From Penaeus vannamei (Eukaryota > Arthropoda > Malacostraca > Decapoda > Penaeidae): a stretch of DNA of 64,000 nt. The position numbers were made by a program, and so were the translations under genes. Below are positions 38,155-49,830 of this stretch, in pieces. The notes beneath the pieces were generated by a model that worked only from the letters and a program-made list of their open reading frames with translations, ran no database searches and was not told the DNA's origin. The DNA lies in NCBI RefSeq assembly GCF_042767895.1, contig NC_091571.1, forward strand, positions 19,211,716 to 19,275,715, written 5' to 3'. Positions within the stretch are counted from its first letter, which is position 1, and each line of letters begins with the position of its first letter.

Positions 38155-38690
38155 TTATTATTATTATTTATATAATTTTCATCATTATGTAATGATTATT
38201 ATTATCATCATTAACAATGGTATCATCATTATCATTACTATCGTTATCATTATCATTATTATTACTATTATTACCATTATTATTGTTATCATAGTGATTG
38301 TCATTATCATTATCATCGTTAATATCATTATTACTATCATTATTGTTACTAATGTCATTATCATTAATATTATTATTATTATAATTTTTAGTATCATTAT
38401 TTTTATTATTGTTATCATCCTTATTACTATTGCAATTGCTATCATAATTTTGTCACTTTCCCTATTATTGTTATTATTATTGTTGTTGTTATCATCATTA
38501 TCATCATCATCACTATCATTGTTATTATCATTATTTTTATTATCATTGTTATCATTATTTTTACTATCATTGTTATCATCATTATTTTTACTATCATTGT
38601 TATCATCATTATTTTTACTATCATTATTATCATCTTTTTTATTATTATAGTTATTATCATCTTTATTATTATCATTAGAGTCTGGTGGCA
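38155..38690. repeat. Compound ATT/ATC/GTT triplet microsatellite
   Basis: About 530 bp of interrupted ATT, ATC, ACT and GTT triplets. The subrepeat TTTTTACTATCATTGTTATC recurs near 38560-38620. It lacks the core and the anchor of the ~600 bp satellite, so it is a separate simple repeat. The long Ile/Leu/Ser reading frame across it comes from base composition. Confidence 0.85.
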
Positions 38691-39835
38691 GAGAGTATAC
38701 CCGGACTTAAGAAATATACAATGATTTGTTGTTTCTGGTAGATCTGAGCCTACTGATGAAGAATCAGTCGAGTGCAAAGTTCGCACCCTTGATGTTTTTA
38801 GTTTTTTGTGACCGATATTCAAAATGGCCGCTGCCGTTGATGATAATAACAAAGTTGATAATAATAACAATAATAGTATATTAATAATCCTAATAAATCA
38901 TCATTATCATTAGTAGTTACAACTTGGCCTATTTTTGTCTCAGGATCCTGGTTTTGGATTCATATTCTAAGGTTTCGGGGGCTAGAAATCGACTGATACA
39001 TATTTCATATACTTCCGGTGATATTTCACTAGATATTCCTTTTCGTGAGGGACATACTTAATAGTAAAATTATTATAAATTATTATACTATATATTGATG
39101 CTTCTCAGATGTCTAGCAGATGGTGCTATCTTTCTCTTCATTTTAGTTAAGTATTCTGATATTTTCATATTCGTGTTTATTTTGCATTGGTCATTGTTAC
39201 TTTGGGCATATTCCAATATACAGATTCTTTTTTGTAGGTCATTGCCATAATAAATCTATTATACATAAATATCCTCAAATGATAATGAGGTATGTTTTTT
39301 TCTAGATGCCAAATGTAAAGTGAAGAGAGCATACTGCAACATCATGGAGTACAAATATTGATAATAGCGTAAACATTAGATCTTTTTTCTATTATACACA
39401 CAGTCTCTAATATCCAACACTCGAAAGTCTACTCAAAATCCTCTTGATAATCATTATCTTCTACTGAATAGTCCTCTGATTTGTGCTGTTATCACCACCC
39501 TAACACGCACAGAAATTGAACATGATAATTGGCCTGAACCACGGTTGCCAGCGCCTGATCAGCCTCAGCACGTCTGCTGGAGTAAAAGACATGTCAGCTG
39601 GTGTAATTACTGATTGATTGCAGCGTATGTGTATCCATAATCATTTAGGTGTAATTCTGGTGGATTGAGGGCACATTCCAGAAAGCTGCTTATAACTTGC
39701 TTTTTGTGACGTGCTTTTCAATTACTTTTGTCATCAGTGGACGGTACCTCAGAGCCAGTGCGGAGTTTAGCTTTTACATTTTCCAATACTGAACCACATA
39801 TCGAAGTAATGCCACATTTTCTTCAAGTGAAGTCC
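38691..39835. other. Intergenic or unknown sequence
   Basis: AT-rich DNA of ordinary complexity. No open frame, RNA gene or repeat boundary is recognised. The part near 39500-39835 may be further eroded sequence of the adjacent minus-strand relic. Confidence 0.4.
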
Positions 39836-40405
39836 TTAACAAGCAGTAGTTAATTCAGAGACTTCATAAACTACACTTTGTTCTTCAACGTTGCCTGAAT
39901 TGCTAAGAGTCTTTATTAATTCGTCTTTTTTTACGAATGGAAGTACATTTACCATGTCACATACCGAAACAGCATGACCAGGAAATAGATGTCCAACATT
40001 GTCATAATGTTTTTCCACATTTGCTTTGATATCAATATTTGCTCAAGTAATACTGGTACTTATCACCAAGTTGCAACTAAGCTGTCTTTCCACATAAAAA
40101 TGAGCTAGTAAAACAAACACATGTGTCATCTGCAGTTATGTTGGTGGTATTCTTTCCGTCTCAGCCAGATTAACCTGTTGAATGATAATTAAATCAGCTT
40201 CCTCGTGTGTACTGTGATCTGGTCTCTGCCATGGCATATATTTATTGGTGTTGGCTCTGCTCCTATAACAACTAGTGTAAGGTTTATTGTCGAGAGGAAG
40301 CCCGAAAATCATCCAGTCCATTGGTGGATGGCGGCTTAGGCCGAGAGATAGAAGGGAGAGGATCCGTTCACTTCCTCGTGAGGAAGTCCTACAACCCAGG
40401 TACAA
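39836..40405 (-). pseudogene. Decayed gene of a transposon-associated 'HEEAD' family
   Basis: Minus-strand fragments in the expected order. HEEADLIIIQQV lies at about 40207-40172. ADDT then VFVLLAHFYV follow near 40130-40095, with a two-base shift between them. IDIKANVEKHYDNVGHLFPG and the diverged HAVSVCDMVNVLPFVKK follow near 40035-39930. This order (HEEADT-like, DDTDVFVLL-like, HALSGCDT-like) recurs in an uncharacterised protein family that is multi-copy in many invertebrate genomes and is usually thought to be mobile-element derived. That comparison is from memory of the family pattern. A stop codon lies before ANIDIKAN at about 40046 and frameshifts occur, so the gene is dead. The N-terminal part is not recognised. 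Confidence 0.5.
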
Positions 40406-41439
40406 GTCCCGTAGTCAAATAGTGTTTGTTCTTGGCTTCTTGTTGTATCGAAATAAAGCACAAAATTGGCACACAATAATAAAAAAAAACACTTAAGAAA
40501 ATAAATAGATAATAAGATCCTCATTCGGGAGGGACAGGTTACTACTGAAAGACTGGCTGGTGCTGGCCAATACACTATGAACCTTCTTGGTTGTAAACAA
40601 AAATTGATATCACATGGACAAGTCTAGCAATTCCCGAACAGACATGAAACAGGGTCAGACACTACCTTATCTTGATGTTCCAGCAACGCCACAGTAAGGG
40701 TAATCCACGGGGAACACACAAACACGAGTCCAGAGACAACTCCCTTTCAGGTTTAAGGATAAGCCTAAGTCCGATATGCGAAGTTGAACCTCGCCCGGGT
40801 TATGAGGGGAGCCCGGCCTGTGCTGACTAATGCCGACTCGATGAACGTATGTCAGTTAGTGCTGACGCGACAGAGTTTAGTCCTTACCCACCGTGATGCC
40901 CATCCAAAGTGGTAACATCCAGGCGAACCACCGACCCCTCGGATGAGAGACCGACACGTTAGCTCTGTATACTCCCGGTGTTTATTTCACAGAGACTAAT
41001 ATACAGTTCGGCTACGTCATTGTGGCTTCAGTTATTTCAATAAATATCACGTATGATAATTCAAGAACAGATTATGTGACACAAGTGTTCATTAACAATA
41101 AAGAACAATAAATATGTTAAACAAATAGCTCCAAAACCCAAACAAAAAGAACAGATAATAAAAGGTAATTAAAATCATCGTTAACAGACAGTGAAATAGT
41201 AAGCTAAAGTCTTTAGAATAAAAACAGAACAGACTAAAATCACAGAATAATGTGCAAGATTCACCGAGTGTCTTCTTTGAGCTTTCATTAATTAATTAAT
41301 TAGATGACGTGGCAGGTTATAAATAGAAAAAAATAAAAATATTAAAATTTCATAAAACAAGTATCCGAGATTCAATTGGATAAGGACCGATAAAATCTCA
41401 CAAAAATAAAGATCTGTTACCTGGCTTATTTTCGTCGGA
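40406..41439. other. Unknown sequence, possible repeat fragments
   Basis: Includes an AATAAAGCAC string followed by an A run near 40455-40495, which might be the 3' end of some retroelement. A GC-richer block lies at about 40690-40990, followed by AT-rich DNA. No element boundary, gene or RNA can be supported. Confidence 0.4.
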
Positions 41440-41612
41440 GAAGGCTAGATTAGCGGCAACTCGAGGTGGTGTCATGGCGTCTCTTTTGATGATTGTTCAA
41501 TATAATGTAACTATTAAACTATTAAAATAATTATTTTCCATCCTTTTTGAGAATTGAAAAGATAGAATCAGACGCCATGACACCTCCTTGAGTTACTAGT
41601 GATCTAGCCTTC
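41440..41612. mobile_element. 173 bp MITE-like foldback element with 43 bp inverted repeats
   Basis: GAAGGCTAGAT...GTGTCATGGCGTCT at 41440-41482 is matched in reverse complement at 41570-41612, with a handful of mismatches. The ~87 bp loop is AT-rich and non-coding. Size and structure fit a miniature inverted-repeat transposable element. A target-site duplication was not identified, and the superfamily is unknown. Confidence 0.65.
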
Positions 41613-41879
41613 CCCCTTATTCATCCCTCAAAGATTTGAAGTGTTCGAAACCCAAGGAAGAAGCTCGAGAAGAATATTTCAATAGCTTTATTTATACAGT
41701 ACACATCAAGAACATGGGTTGGCAATAAAGATAGTGTTGAGTTGTTGGCGAGAATCATCTCCAGCGTGTTTGAGCGCGCCTGCTGGATTACCCTAAATTC
41801 GAGACCGGATTCGGGACCAGGGATCGAGTGTCAATGGGACAGGTAGGACACTAGGGTGGAGGATTGGTAGGTACAAGGA
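41613..41879. other. Unknown sequence between MITE-like element and purine tract
   Basis: Ordinary-complexity DNA with no recognised feature. Confidence 0.4.
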
Positions 41880-42370
41880 CGGAAGAATGAAAAGGAGAGA
41901 AATAAATATAAGCCAAGAGATGGAGATGAAAGAAATTAGTAAGAGATTACCAAAGGAAAGGGAAAATAGTAGAAAACCAGGAAGAAATTAAAATGCGAGA
42001 AAAGTGACAGAAAAGAATAGATCACAAAGTAAAAGAACGAACAAAGATAAACGAAATGAATGAACGAGGAAAGCGAAGGAGAGAAAATGAGCGAAGAAAT
42101 GTGAAAAGTAGAAAACGAGATTAGCAAAGTGGGGAAAGAATAGAAAGGAAAAAAGAAAAACGAGGAAAGATGGGGGTGGACGAAAAAAAAACGAACGGGG
42201 AAGGAGTGAAAGATAACGAAAGAAAGTAGGAAGAGACGAAAGAGAGTTAAAAGTACATAGAGTGCAAGTTTCAGAGAAGGGTAAATGAGAGAGAGAGGGA
42301 GGGGGGAGAGAATAGAGGTAAAAAGGGGGGCTAAAGGAAACAAGAGAAGGGAGTAAGAAGGAAAGGGGCA
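41880..42370. repeat. ~490 bp purine-rich (GA) tract
   Basis: The plus strand is overwhelmingly A and G, with GAAAG, GGAGA and AAACGA strings and very few pyrimidines. The minus-strand frames of 127 and 135 codons, rich in Phe, Ser, Leu and Pro, are a direct result of this strand bias and are not called as genes. Confidence 0.8.
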
Positions 42371-43010
42371 CCTTTCAGGATGAATGAAGGAGGGTCAGAG
42401 ATCTCACACTAGTTCCTTCCACTGTGTGGTACAGTAGGTGATGATTGTTGGACAGATATTTACAGATGAAAATAAAAAAGCTGGACCTTGTGTTCTGTAA
42501 CTGTGGTACACATCATCGGTAGTCGTGATGTATTAAGAGATGGCAACGGCAGGCATTCTGTAGTGGACGTGTGGTACCCCACTATGATTGAGTCCAGACT
42601 AGGCAAGTTCTTGACAGCAGCAGCACCTCGCTCAGTACCATCTGTGGCAGCCACCTGCACTGTTTTTCGTATTTATATATTTTATTTACTTAAGCTTTCC
42701 TTCGGGTGGCTGAAGTTTTTATTTTTATTTCTTTTAACGGCAAATTGAATTTCACTTTCATTTTCCCTCATTTTATTGAAGAACAATTTTCGACAAGATC
42801 AAAGAGCCAATAAATACTGTCGCCTTGCCGCCAAACTCTCTCTTGGGTTGTTGGCTCGTCCGATCAGCCTAGTGTTGCTCACGGAGCGCCCGGACTCGCT
42901 GGACGTCTCTTTTTATTGCTTTGAAGTCTACGAAAGAGAGAGAAGTATATTTCCATTCTTTGTAAGAGGCCAGTTAGGATTTGAATATGTATTGCACATT
43001 CAGAAAATAT
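42371..43010. other. Unknown sequence before the GATC-rich minisatellite
   Basis: Contains open frames of 86 codons (42488, plus) and 81 codons (42776, plus) without recognisable motifs. No repeat boundary is seen until the minisatellite begins at about 43011. Confidence 0.4.
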
Positions 43011-45165
43011 ACCTGATCTGATGTGAATCGACCTGATCTGATGTGATCTGACCTGATCCAATATGATCTGACCTGGTTTGATGTGATCTGACCTGATTTT
43101 ACATCTGACCTGATCTTTTGTGATCTCCCTTGACCTGATATGATATTACCTAATCTTATGTGATCTGACCTTGTTTGATGTGATCTGACCTGGACTGATG
43201 TTGCCTGACCTGATCCGATGTGATATGCCATTATTTCATATCTGATCTGATGTGATATGATCTCATGCGATCTGACCTGATCTGATGTCCTCTGATCTTA
43301 TTTGATGTGATATGACCTGATCTAATGTGATATGACCTGATATGACCGTTATTTTTGTGAGCTCGCGTGATATCATATCTGTCCTGACCTTTTTGTGAGC
43401 TTGCCTGATCTGAGGAGATTTGACCTGATCTGATGTCATCTGACCTGATCCGATGTGATCTTACCTGATCCGATGTGATCTGATGTGATATGACCTGATC
43501 CTACTTGATCTGACCTGGACTGATGTCATCAAACGTTATCCGATGTGATCTGACCTGATCTGATGTGATTTGACCTGATGTTATCTGACCTGGACTGATG
43601 TAATCTGATCTGTTCTGACAGTTTTTTTTTTGTGAGCCGGCCTGATCTGAGGAAATTTGACCTGATTATGTGATATGGCCGATCCGATGTGATCATATGT
43701 GATCTGAGCTGCTTTGCTGTGAATCGACTTGATTTGATGTGATCGGATCGGAACAGATGTGATCTTACCTGATCTGATGTGATCTGACCTTATTTGATGT
43801 GTTCTGACCGGGTCATATGTGATCTGACCTGATCTGATGTGAACTGACCTGATTTGATGTGATTTGACCTTGTTTCATATCTGACCTGATCTGATGCGAT
43901 CTGACCTTATTTGGTGTGATCTGTCCTGATCCGGTGTGATCTGACCTGATTTGATGTGATCTGACCTTATTTCATATCTGACCTGATCTGACGTGATATT
44001 TCCTGATCTGATCTTATGTGATCTGATGTTATCTGATATTATTTCACTTGTTTTGACTGTTTTTCTGTGAGCTGGTCCGATCTGAGGAGATCTCACCTGA
44101 CTTGATGTGATCTGACCTAATATGATGTAATCTGACCTGTTCTGACCTTTTTTTAGCTGGCCTGATGTGATGATGTGATGCGATCCGACCTGATTCGATG
44201 TGATGTGATCTGAACTTATTTGATGTGATCTGACTTGATGCGATGTGATCTGACTTAACCTGATATGATCTGACTTGACCTGATATGATCTGAACTAATC
44301 TCATGTGATCTGACCTTATTTGATGTGATCTGACCTGGGCTGACGTCGTATGACCTGATCCGATAGGATATGACCTTATTTCATATCTGACCTGATCTGA
44401 TGTGACATGACCTGATTTGATGTGATCTAACCTGATCTGATGTGATTTGACCTTATTTTATATCTGACCTGATCTGATGTGATAGGACCTGATTTGATGT
44501 GATCTGACCTTATTTCATATCTAACCAGATCTGATGTAATCTGACCTTATTTGATGTGATCTGACCTGATTTGATGTAATCTGACCTGATCATATGTAGC
44601 ATGTCCTAATCTGACCTGACTTGATGTGATATGACCATATGTCATATCTGATCTGATGTGATGCAATATGACCTGATGTGATGTAATCTGACTTGGCCTG
44701 ATCTGAGGAGATCTGACGTGATATATGGTATAATCTGACCTTTTCTGACCTTTTTTGTGTGCGCTGGCCTTATCTGAGGAGATTTGAACAGATCTGATGT
44801 CATCTGACCTGATCCGATGTGATCCGATATGATGTGATATGACCTGATCTGATGTAATCTGACCTAATGTTATCTGACCTTATTTGAACTGTTGTGATAT
44901 GACCTGATTTGATGCGATCTAACCTGGACTGATGTGATCTGACCTTATCATATGTCATCTGACCTGATCTGATGTGATATGACCTGACCCGATGTGATCT
45001 GACCTGATCTGATGTGATCTGGCCTGATCTGATGTGATATGACCTGATCCGATGTGATCTGACCTGATCCGATGTGATATGACCTGATCTGACCGTTTTT
45101 TTGTGAGCTGACCTGATTTCATATCAGACCTGATATGATCTGACTTGATCTGATATCATCTGACC
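43011..45165 (+). repeat. GATC-rich minisatellite, forward arm
   Basis: A degenerate 10/20 bp tandem repeat of the type TGATCTGACC/TGATCTGATG over more than 2 kb. An interspersed motif of the form GTTTTTTTGTGAGCTGGCC, usually followed by TGATCTGAGGAGATTTGACC, recurs irregularly (about 43345, 43620, 44055, 44750 and 45095). This gives a loose higher-order structure. Frames reading IRSDHIRSGQ-type peptides on the opposite strand are repeat translation. Confidence 0.93.
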
Positions 45166-45360
45166 CTCCCTCTCCCACTCTCTCTCTCTCTCTCCTTTTT
45201 ATCTCCCTCTCAGCACCTACTCCAGTTGCAGCACCCACTCCAGCGCCAGCTGTAGCACCAGCTGCAGCTCCTGCTCCAGTGCCAGCTGGATGACGTCAGG
45301 TGTGGGCATACACAGGGGCGAGAGCGGCGAGTAGGAGCTGAGGCGTCAGCTCACTACAGA
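45166..45360 (+). other. Non-repeat spacer with an exon-like Ala/Pro-rich segment
   Basis: A pyrimidine tract (CCCTCTCCCACTCTCTCTCT and on, about 45170-45210) leads to CAG at 45211-45213, a good match to a 3' splice site. The sequence after it can be read as APTPVAAPTPAPAVAPAAAP plus six more residues, ending in a TGA at 45291. Ala/Pro-rich tails of this kind occur in arthropod cuticle proteins. It may be a captured last exon or simply a GCN/CCN low-complexity stretch. It is GC-rich and unlike both flanking arms. Confidence 0.35.
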
Positions 45361-47202
45361 TTAGGTCAGATCGCATCAGATCAGGTCATATCACACCAGA
45401 TCAGGTCAGATCAGGTCAGATACGAAAAGAGGTCAGATCACATCAAATCAGGTCAGATCACATCAGATAAGGTCAGATCATATCAGATCAAGTCAGATCA
45501 GGTCAGATCATATCAGATCAGGTCAGATCAGATCAGATCAGGTCAGATATGAAATCAAGCCAGCTCACAAAAAACGGAAAGATCAGGTAATATCACACCA
45601 TATCAGGTCATACATCAAATAAGGTCAGATCACATAAGATCAGGTCAAATCTCCTCAGATCAGGCCAGCTAAAAACGGTTAGAACAGGTCAGATTAAATC
45701 GGATCAGATCAGATCACATCAGATCAGGCCAGATCACATCAGATCAAGCCAGATCACATCAGATCACATCAAATCAGGTAAGATATGAAATAAAATCAGA
45801 TCACATCAGACCGCATCAAATCGGGTCAGGTCAGATCATATATGATCAGGGCAGATCACATCAGTCCAGGACAGATCACATCAGATCAGGAAATATTACT
45901 TATGACATCACATCATCACATCAGGCCAGCTAAAAAAAAAGGTCAGAACAGGTCAGATTACATCATATTAGGTCAGATCACATCAGATCAGGTGAAATCT
46001 CAAATCGGAAACAGCTCACACAAAAAAGTCAAAACAAGTCAGATTACATCACATCAGGTCATATCACATCAGATCAGGTCATATCGCATCAGATCAGGTC
46101 ATATCACATCAGATCAGATCAGATATGAAATAAGTTCAGATCACATCAAATCAGATCAGATCAGATCAGGAAATATTACTTATGACATCACATCACATCA
46201 GATCAGGTCAGATATCCTCAGATCAGGCCAGCTAATGATCAGGTCAGACCATATCAGATCAAGTCAGATCACATCAGGTCATATCACATCAGGTCATATC
46301 ACATCAGATCAGGTCAGATCACATCGGACCAGGTAAGATCACATCGGATCAGGTCAGATCACATCAGATCAGGTCAGATGACATCGGATCAAGTCAGATC
46401 ACATCAGACCAGGCCAGATCATATCAAATCAAGTCAGATCAAATCAGGTCAGATGTGAAATCAGGCCAGCTCACAAAAAAACGGTCAGATCAGGTCATAT
46501 CACATATCAGGTCAGATGACATCAAATCAGGTCAAATCTCCACAGATCAGGCCAGCTAACAGGTCAGATTAAATGAAATCAGATTATATCACATCAAATC
46601 AAGCCAGATCAGATCACATCAGTCCAGGTCAGATCACATCAGCTCAGAAAATATTACTTATGACAGGAAATATTACTTATAATATTATTAGATATTACTT
46701 ATTGTCAGATCAGGTCAGATATTCTCAAATCAGGTCAGCTAATAATCAGGTCAGATCATATCAGATAAAGTCAGGTCACATCAGATCAGATATGAAATCA
46801 GGTCAGCTCACAAAACACGGTCAGATCAGGTCATATCACATCAGATCAGGTCATAACAACATATCAGGTCAGATCACATCGGATCAGGTCAGATCACATC
46901 GGATCAGGTCAGATCACATCGGATCAGGTCAGATCACATTGGATCAGGTCAGATCACATCGGATCAAGTAAAATCACATCGGATAAAGTAAAATCACATC
47001 GGATCATGTCAGATCACATAGGAACAGGTCAGATCAAATTAAATAAGATCAGATCACATAAGATGAGTCAGAAAACATCAAATAAGGTCAGCTATGAAAC
47101 AAGGTAAGATCACATCAAATCAGGTCAGATCACATATAATCAGGTCACATAATATCAATCAAGGTCAGAACACATCGGATCAGGTAAGATCTTATCAAAT
47201 AA
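45361..47202 (-). repeat. GATC-rich minisatellite, inverted arm, cut by gap
   Basis: The reverse complement of the forward arm: GGTCAGATCACATCAGATCA units with the matching CCAGCTCACAAAAAACGG motif (about 45562, 46463 and 46803). A string GAAATATTACTTATGACA appears at about 45889, 46170 and 46650 only in this arm, so it has its own higher-order structure. It runs straight into the N gap, so the true length is unknown. Confidence 0.93.
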
Positions 47203-47702
47203 NNNNNNNNNNNNNNNNNNNNNNNNNNNNNNNNNNNNNNNNNNNNNNNNNNNNNNNNNNNNNNNNNNNNNNNNNNNNNNNNNNNNNNNNNNNNNNNNNN
47301 NNNNNNNNNNNNNNNNNNNNNNNNNNNNNNNNNNNNNNNNNNNNNNNNNNNNNNNNNNNNNNNNNNNNNNNNNNNNNNNNNNNNNNNNNNNNNNNNNNNN
47401 NNNNNNNNNNNNNNNNNNNNNNNNNNNNNNNNNNNNNNNNNNNNNNNNNNNNNNNNNNNNNNNNNNNNNNNNNNNNNNNNNNNNNNNNNNNNNNNNNNNN
47501 NNNNNNNNNNNNNNNNNNNNNNNNNNNNNNNNNNNNNNNNNNNNNNNNNNNNNNNNNNNNNNNNNNNNNNNNNNNNNNNNNNNNNNNNNNNNNNNNNNNN
47601 NNNNNNNNNNNNNNNNNNNNNNNNNNNNNNNNNNNNNNNNNNNNNNNNNNNNNNNNNNNNNNNNNNNNNNNNNNNNNNNNNNNNNNNNNNNNNNNNNNNN
47701 NN
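47203..47702. other. Assembly gap of exactly 500 N
   Basis: A run of 500 unknown bases. The round length points to a scaffolder's fixed placeholder and not to a measured gap. It separates the minisatellite from the right arm of the inverted duplication. Confidence 0.99.
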
Positions 47703-49830
47703 TACAGTGTTCTGTTCTGTTTTACCGTTCTATTGATGGTTCAAGTTCCTTTTGCTTTACTTTTACTGTTCATTTGATTGGATTGGATTTTACCTTATTT
47801 CATGATTTGTTTTATTGTTTTCGTTTCATTTAATGTTCGTATTTTAGTGTCATTTTACTACATCGTTTGTTTTCTTGTGTTTTATAAATTCGTTTAACTA
47901 TTCAAACGCCCGAATTTGACAATGATAGAAAGAGAATGCTAAAAGGGTAGTTGACAACCCAGCTACCTAGCTCCAATGGCACAAGTTTTATTTCTTTTTA
48001 CTTATTTTATCAAAGTGGGTATCTGCTTAGTTGCGTTAGGTTAATCTCTCTGCATACGCCTCTCTTCGCCTCAATTCACGCTTACCAACCTCGGTGAACT
48101 CGTACCATATATATTCACTACACACACATACTGCATTTACACTCTTTCTCTCCTTTCCCCACATCCGTCTTCTATACTATCATTCTTCTTGTATATACAC
48201 ACGTTCCCATATATACACACGCCAACTAAGTGGGTGGTGGCAGTGGCTCCTCTCTAACACGTCTCTTCGAGACATAATTGTAAAGGTAGTTGTTACAGCC
48301 TACTTTAAAATGCTGATTTTTTGTACTGTGTGTTTCTTTACTGCCTCTCATGTTTCTCCAATCATGAGAGCTGATTGTTCCTGTTTCATAACGACCTACA
48401 CGTACATTTCAATCTAGACTCGAGCTGGAAGAAATTAATGAAGTTTGACAATATCACCTGAAAATCTTATTGCCATAGCAACTCTTATCCTTTCACTGTA
48501 TTGTAAAACATATCCGACACCAATTTTAGCACCAAAATGACAGGCGCGCAGTTGATACATTCTAAAAACTATGTACACTTTCAGCCAACCGTTAAAATTA
48601 TAATTGGCCCAACCTCGTTCACATTTCTCCACTTTCTTATTACAGGTATCAGAATTATGATAAAAGCCTTACGCCTGCAATTCTAACGCAATCTGAGGCG
48701 AAATCGCTTTCTTTTTCTTGGTACAGCTTGGGCATCGGGGCTTATTCATTTTAAACGCAGAAGTTAGTAAATAGATATGTTGCCATCAATTGTCCAAACA
48801 AAAATAGAAACAAGCTAAAGGGATTTGAAGAGTTCATTACACAGAAAGCAAAAAGGTATTAATCAAATTGCCAAAGACAAGGAAAATGACAACGAAGCAA
48901 AATTAATGAAGTACACTTGCAAGTATTCAAAACACACACAATTTTCCTACAAACTAAACATTTTGGTGTGTTGACTCAGTAGTGTCACGTTGTCATATCT
49001 TCCAATGCAAGATGTGTAATATCTTGGTCATTTAGTCCTTAGAATGATTGATTGATTGATAAATATAGATACAGATAAATATACATACAATTTTAACAAC
49101 CACAGGTATCATATGAATAAGCCTATGTTTCTGTGGCAAAATATTAATTACCATTAACACATCCTGAATACTTTAAGGTATTTTTAAATTAAAATATAGA
49201 GATCTATTAAAAGAAAGACACGAGAATTAGAAGAACAAGAGAGAGAGAAAAAAAAGAAATAGAACATGAGAGAAAGATCACTGTTTTCTTTGAATGCAGT
49301 ATACGTAAGAAAACAAGGATTCTGAGACTATATAGGAGAAACTTGTATATATAGATAAACATTTATTATTATCATTATTATTACTTTCATTAACAGAATT
49401 GCATCATTATGATAATATTACTGCTGTTATGACAAATACCACTACTACTGTTATGACACATAAAACATCACTGACATAATATTAACTAATAATAGTCGTG
49501 ATAACAATATAAACAATAATGCTGTTAAAACAATATTACTTGTAATAATAACAATACTACTAGTCATGATAACAATTATGATAGTGGTGATAATCTCATC
49601 ATATCATATGCCAAACAGCGATCAGAAAACAACAATGCTTACTTATGATTACGTATATGAAGTTCAGAGGATGCAAGAGAGAGAGAGAAAAAAAAAAAAA
49701 TCATTCCCCGTTTTCTAATTTCCGTGCAAATAATTCAACAGAAAAACATAAAGAATGGTGATAAGTCTAATTTGTGGACTTTTTCTTTTCTTTTCTTTTT
49801 CTTTGTTTCTTTCTTTCTTCTTTTTTATTC
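47703..49830. other. Right-arm copy of the unknown segment 34581-36719
   Basis: Reverse complement of the left-arm low-copy segment, with identical small open frames (48094-48417 plus and 48632-48435 minus). No gene is recognised. It includes the CT- and purine-rich microsatellites at about 49775-49830. Confidence 0.5.

Noticed and set aside
40320..40420. tRNA-derived SINE suggested by a GGTACAAGTCCC box-B-like string and a nearby A run
   Set aside because: No matching A box at the right distance and no foldable tRNA shape, so the evidence is too weak.
41936..42371. Minus-strand Phe/Ser/Leu-rich frames of 127-135 codons, membrane-protein-like
   Set aside because: Produced by the purine-rich plus strand, with no start context or domain.
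43011..47202. Open frames reading IRSDHIRSGQ-type repeats
   Set aside because: Direct translation of the 10/20 bp minisatellite, with no start context or conserved domain.
43011..47202. CRISPR array
   Set aside because: Short repeats without unique, regular spacers, in a eukaryotic context. It is a minisatellite.
47094..47777. A 227-codon frame crossing the N gap
   Set aside because: Most of it is unknown bases, so the frame has no meaning.
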